A stretch of 6,601 bases of DNA from Methanobacteriota archaeon (GTDB lineage Archaea > Thermoplasmatota > Thermoplasmata > RBG-16-68-12): NCBI GenBank assembly GCA_005879045.1, contig VBLV01000032.1:1-6601 (forward strand), given 5' to 3'. The notes under the pieces are model-generated. The model did not search any database. It saw nothing but the letters and a program-made list of their open reading frames with translations, and was not told where the DNA came from. The translations under genes were made by a program, and so were the position numbers. Numbering within the stretch: the stretch's first letter is position 1; the number at the start of each line of letters is the position of its first letter. Positions 6,035 to 6,601 of this stretch are shown piece after piece.

Positions 6035-6601
6035 TCCACTCCGCTCGGCTCCTCCCGTGCGCCCGTCGGCAACGCCGACGGGTCGTAGAGGGGATTCACC
6101 ACGTCATGGCGGAGGGCACCGGGCTGGAACCGTACAGCCCTTGCCAAGGCCTCGTTCGAGGCCAAGGCGGTCTTGAGGATGTTCAGACCTGCGTTGATCT
6201 GACGATCCATTTCCCAGTCGCACATCAGGCAGACGAACACCTTGCCCACCCTATCTCGGCGCCGAGCGCCACACACTGGGCAGGTCTTGGACGTCCACGC
6301 GGGGTTCACTTTGATCACGGGTACGCCGACGAGGGCGGCCTTGTACTCGATCTGACGGTGAATCTCGCCACGAGGCCAGGAGGAGAGCCGGCGGTTCATC
6401 CGACGGGATCGACCTCCCGCGCCGTGGAGCGCGAGGTCCTCGAGGACGATCGCCGCCTTGCCATTCTTGGCGAACTGCACGAGTCTCTTTGAGACGCAAT
6501 GCAGCTTCTGACGAACGCGATTTCTCTCCCTGCGTCCTTCCCGATTTAACAGGCGACGCATGACCCTCCGGTCCCTGGCCTTTTTCGTCGCGAGCCTCCT
6601 C
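6031..6601 (-). CDS. tnpB: TnpB (IS200/IS605 OrfB) RNA-guided nuclease, C-terminal part; 5' end outside window
   Basis: TnpB is a RuvC-type, omega-RNA-guided DNA nuclease, ancestor of Cas12. The frame stays open to the window edge, so the 189 residues seen are the C-terminal half of a protein usually near 400 residues; the ATG at 6561 is internal, because RRLATKKARDRRV precedes it in frame. Visible parts in order are a basic helical segment (RERNRVRQKLHCVSKRLVQFAK), the RuvC-II strand IVLEDL with its catalytic Glu, the helix region RGEIHRQIEYKAALVGVPVIKVNP, the TSKTCPVCG half of the zinc ribbon, the CLMC half, and RuvC-III as MDRQINAGLNIL with the catalytic Asp. So two of the three RuvC acidic residues and all four zinc ligands are present; the RuvC-I Asp lies outside the window. 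The C-terminus ends AREEPSGVE, a typical ending. The visible part has no frameshift and could be active. Confidence 0.93.
   Translation of the reverse strand, partial: RRLATKKARDRRVMRRLLNREGRRERNRVRQKLHCVSKRLVQFAKNGKAAIVLEDLALHGAGGRSRRMNRRLSSWPRGEIHRQIEYKAALVGVPVIKVNPAWTSKTCPVCGARRRDRVGKVFVCLMCDWEMDRQINAGLNILKTALASNEALARAVRFQPGALRHDVVNPLYDPSALPTGAREEPSGVE
6062..6082. repeat. Perfect nine-base-pair inverted repeat within the tnpB 3' coding end
   Basis: CCCGTCGGC and GCCGACGGG flank the three-base loop AAC. The stem is fully complementary and GC-rich although the bases also encode the DPSALPTG segment after the catalytic domain. This suggests selection on RNA structure, as expected for an omega RNA that overlaps the gene. 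Confidence 0.65.

Larger units (their letters stand above)
5992..6082 (-). ncRNA. Candidate omega RNA (reRNA) region at the tnpB 3' end
   Basis: In characterised TnpB systems the guide RNA overlaps the 3' end of tnpB and continues through the element's right end, with the guide taken from flanking DNA. Here the same place holds three consecutive stem-loops: a perfect nine-pair stem at 6062-6082 inside the coding end, a longer imperfect one at 6005-6034 across the stop codon, and a small AACC/GGTT stem at 5992-6002. The location and structure fit; the RNA ends and guide junction cannot be set from one copy. Confidence 0.45.
5990..6601 (-). mobile_element. IS200/IS605-family element, right-end part (extends beyond window)
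   Basis: The region contains the 3' part of tnpB followed by a hairpin-rich non-coding flank and no inverted terminal repeats, the pattern of IS200/IS605 (and IS607-like tnpB) elements. The exact right end cannot be fixed: it lies somewhere between the tnpB stop at 6031 and the GNAT stop at 5961, and 5990 is a working estimate. Whether a tnpA transposase is present is unknown because the other end is outside the window. The insertion sits downstream of the GNAT gene without disrupting it. Confidence 0.6.

Noticed and set aside
6251..6499. Small minus-strand frame of 82 codons inside tnpB
   Set aside because: Alternative frame within tnpB, which carries the RuvC and zinc-ribbon motifs in its own frame.

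Overview
The window is a high-GC, gene-dense piece of an archaeal genome. The evidence is a fibrillarin-like rRNA 2'-O-methyltransferase (an archaeal/eukaryotic family), the 5' part of an archaeal/eukaryotic-type ribosomal protein S15 beginning MARIHAHRKGKSGS, and TTTATATG- or TTAAATAC-type TATA boxes at the expected distance from starts. The GC content and the style of the TPR proteins suggest a Thermoplasmatota-like euryarchaeon, but that placement is an inference, not something the sequence proves.

Layout. Almost everything is on the minus strand, read here from right to left. At 6031-6601 is the C-terminal part of an IS200/IS605-type TnpB, whose 3' end and downstream flank carry hairpins expected of a right end and omega RNA. 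At 5479-5961 a GNAT acetyltransferase is the only plus-strand gene; it converges on the IS and diverges from the operon. A 130-base divergent region (5349-5478) holds a strong TATA box facing the minus strand. From 5348 down to 1022 runs a tight three-gene cassette of tetratricopeptide-repeat (TPR) proteins: an 821-residue protein (zinc ribbon, acidic/proline linker, coiled coil, helix-hairpin-helix, about ten TPRs), a 304-residue protein (about seven TPRs plus a C-terminal four-cysteine tail), and a 316-residue protein (SAP-like N-terminus, TPRs, Lys/Pro-rich basic tail). After a 36-base gap comes fibrillarin (311-985), then rpsO (1-238, leaving the window), which has its own promoter.

How the genes fit together. 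Stop and start codons of the TPR genes overlap (TAATG and GTGA) and each downstream start has a purine-rich Shine-Dalgarno sequence, so the three are probably translated as a coupled unit. The first gene appears leaderless, beginning with GTG about 26 bases from its TATA-box centre. Two of the three TPR proteins carry a domain often associated with nucleic-acid binding, and the cassette runs directly into fibrillarin and, after a short gap, S15. I infer a possible link to RNA modification or ribosome assembly; the sequence does not establish it. The IS fragment looks like an independent insertion downstream of the GNAT gene.
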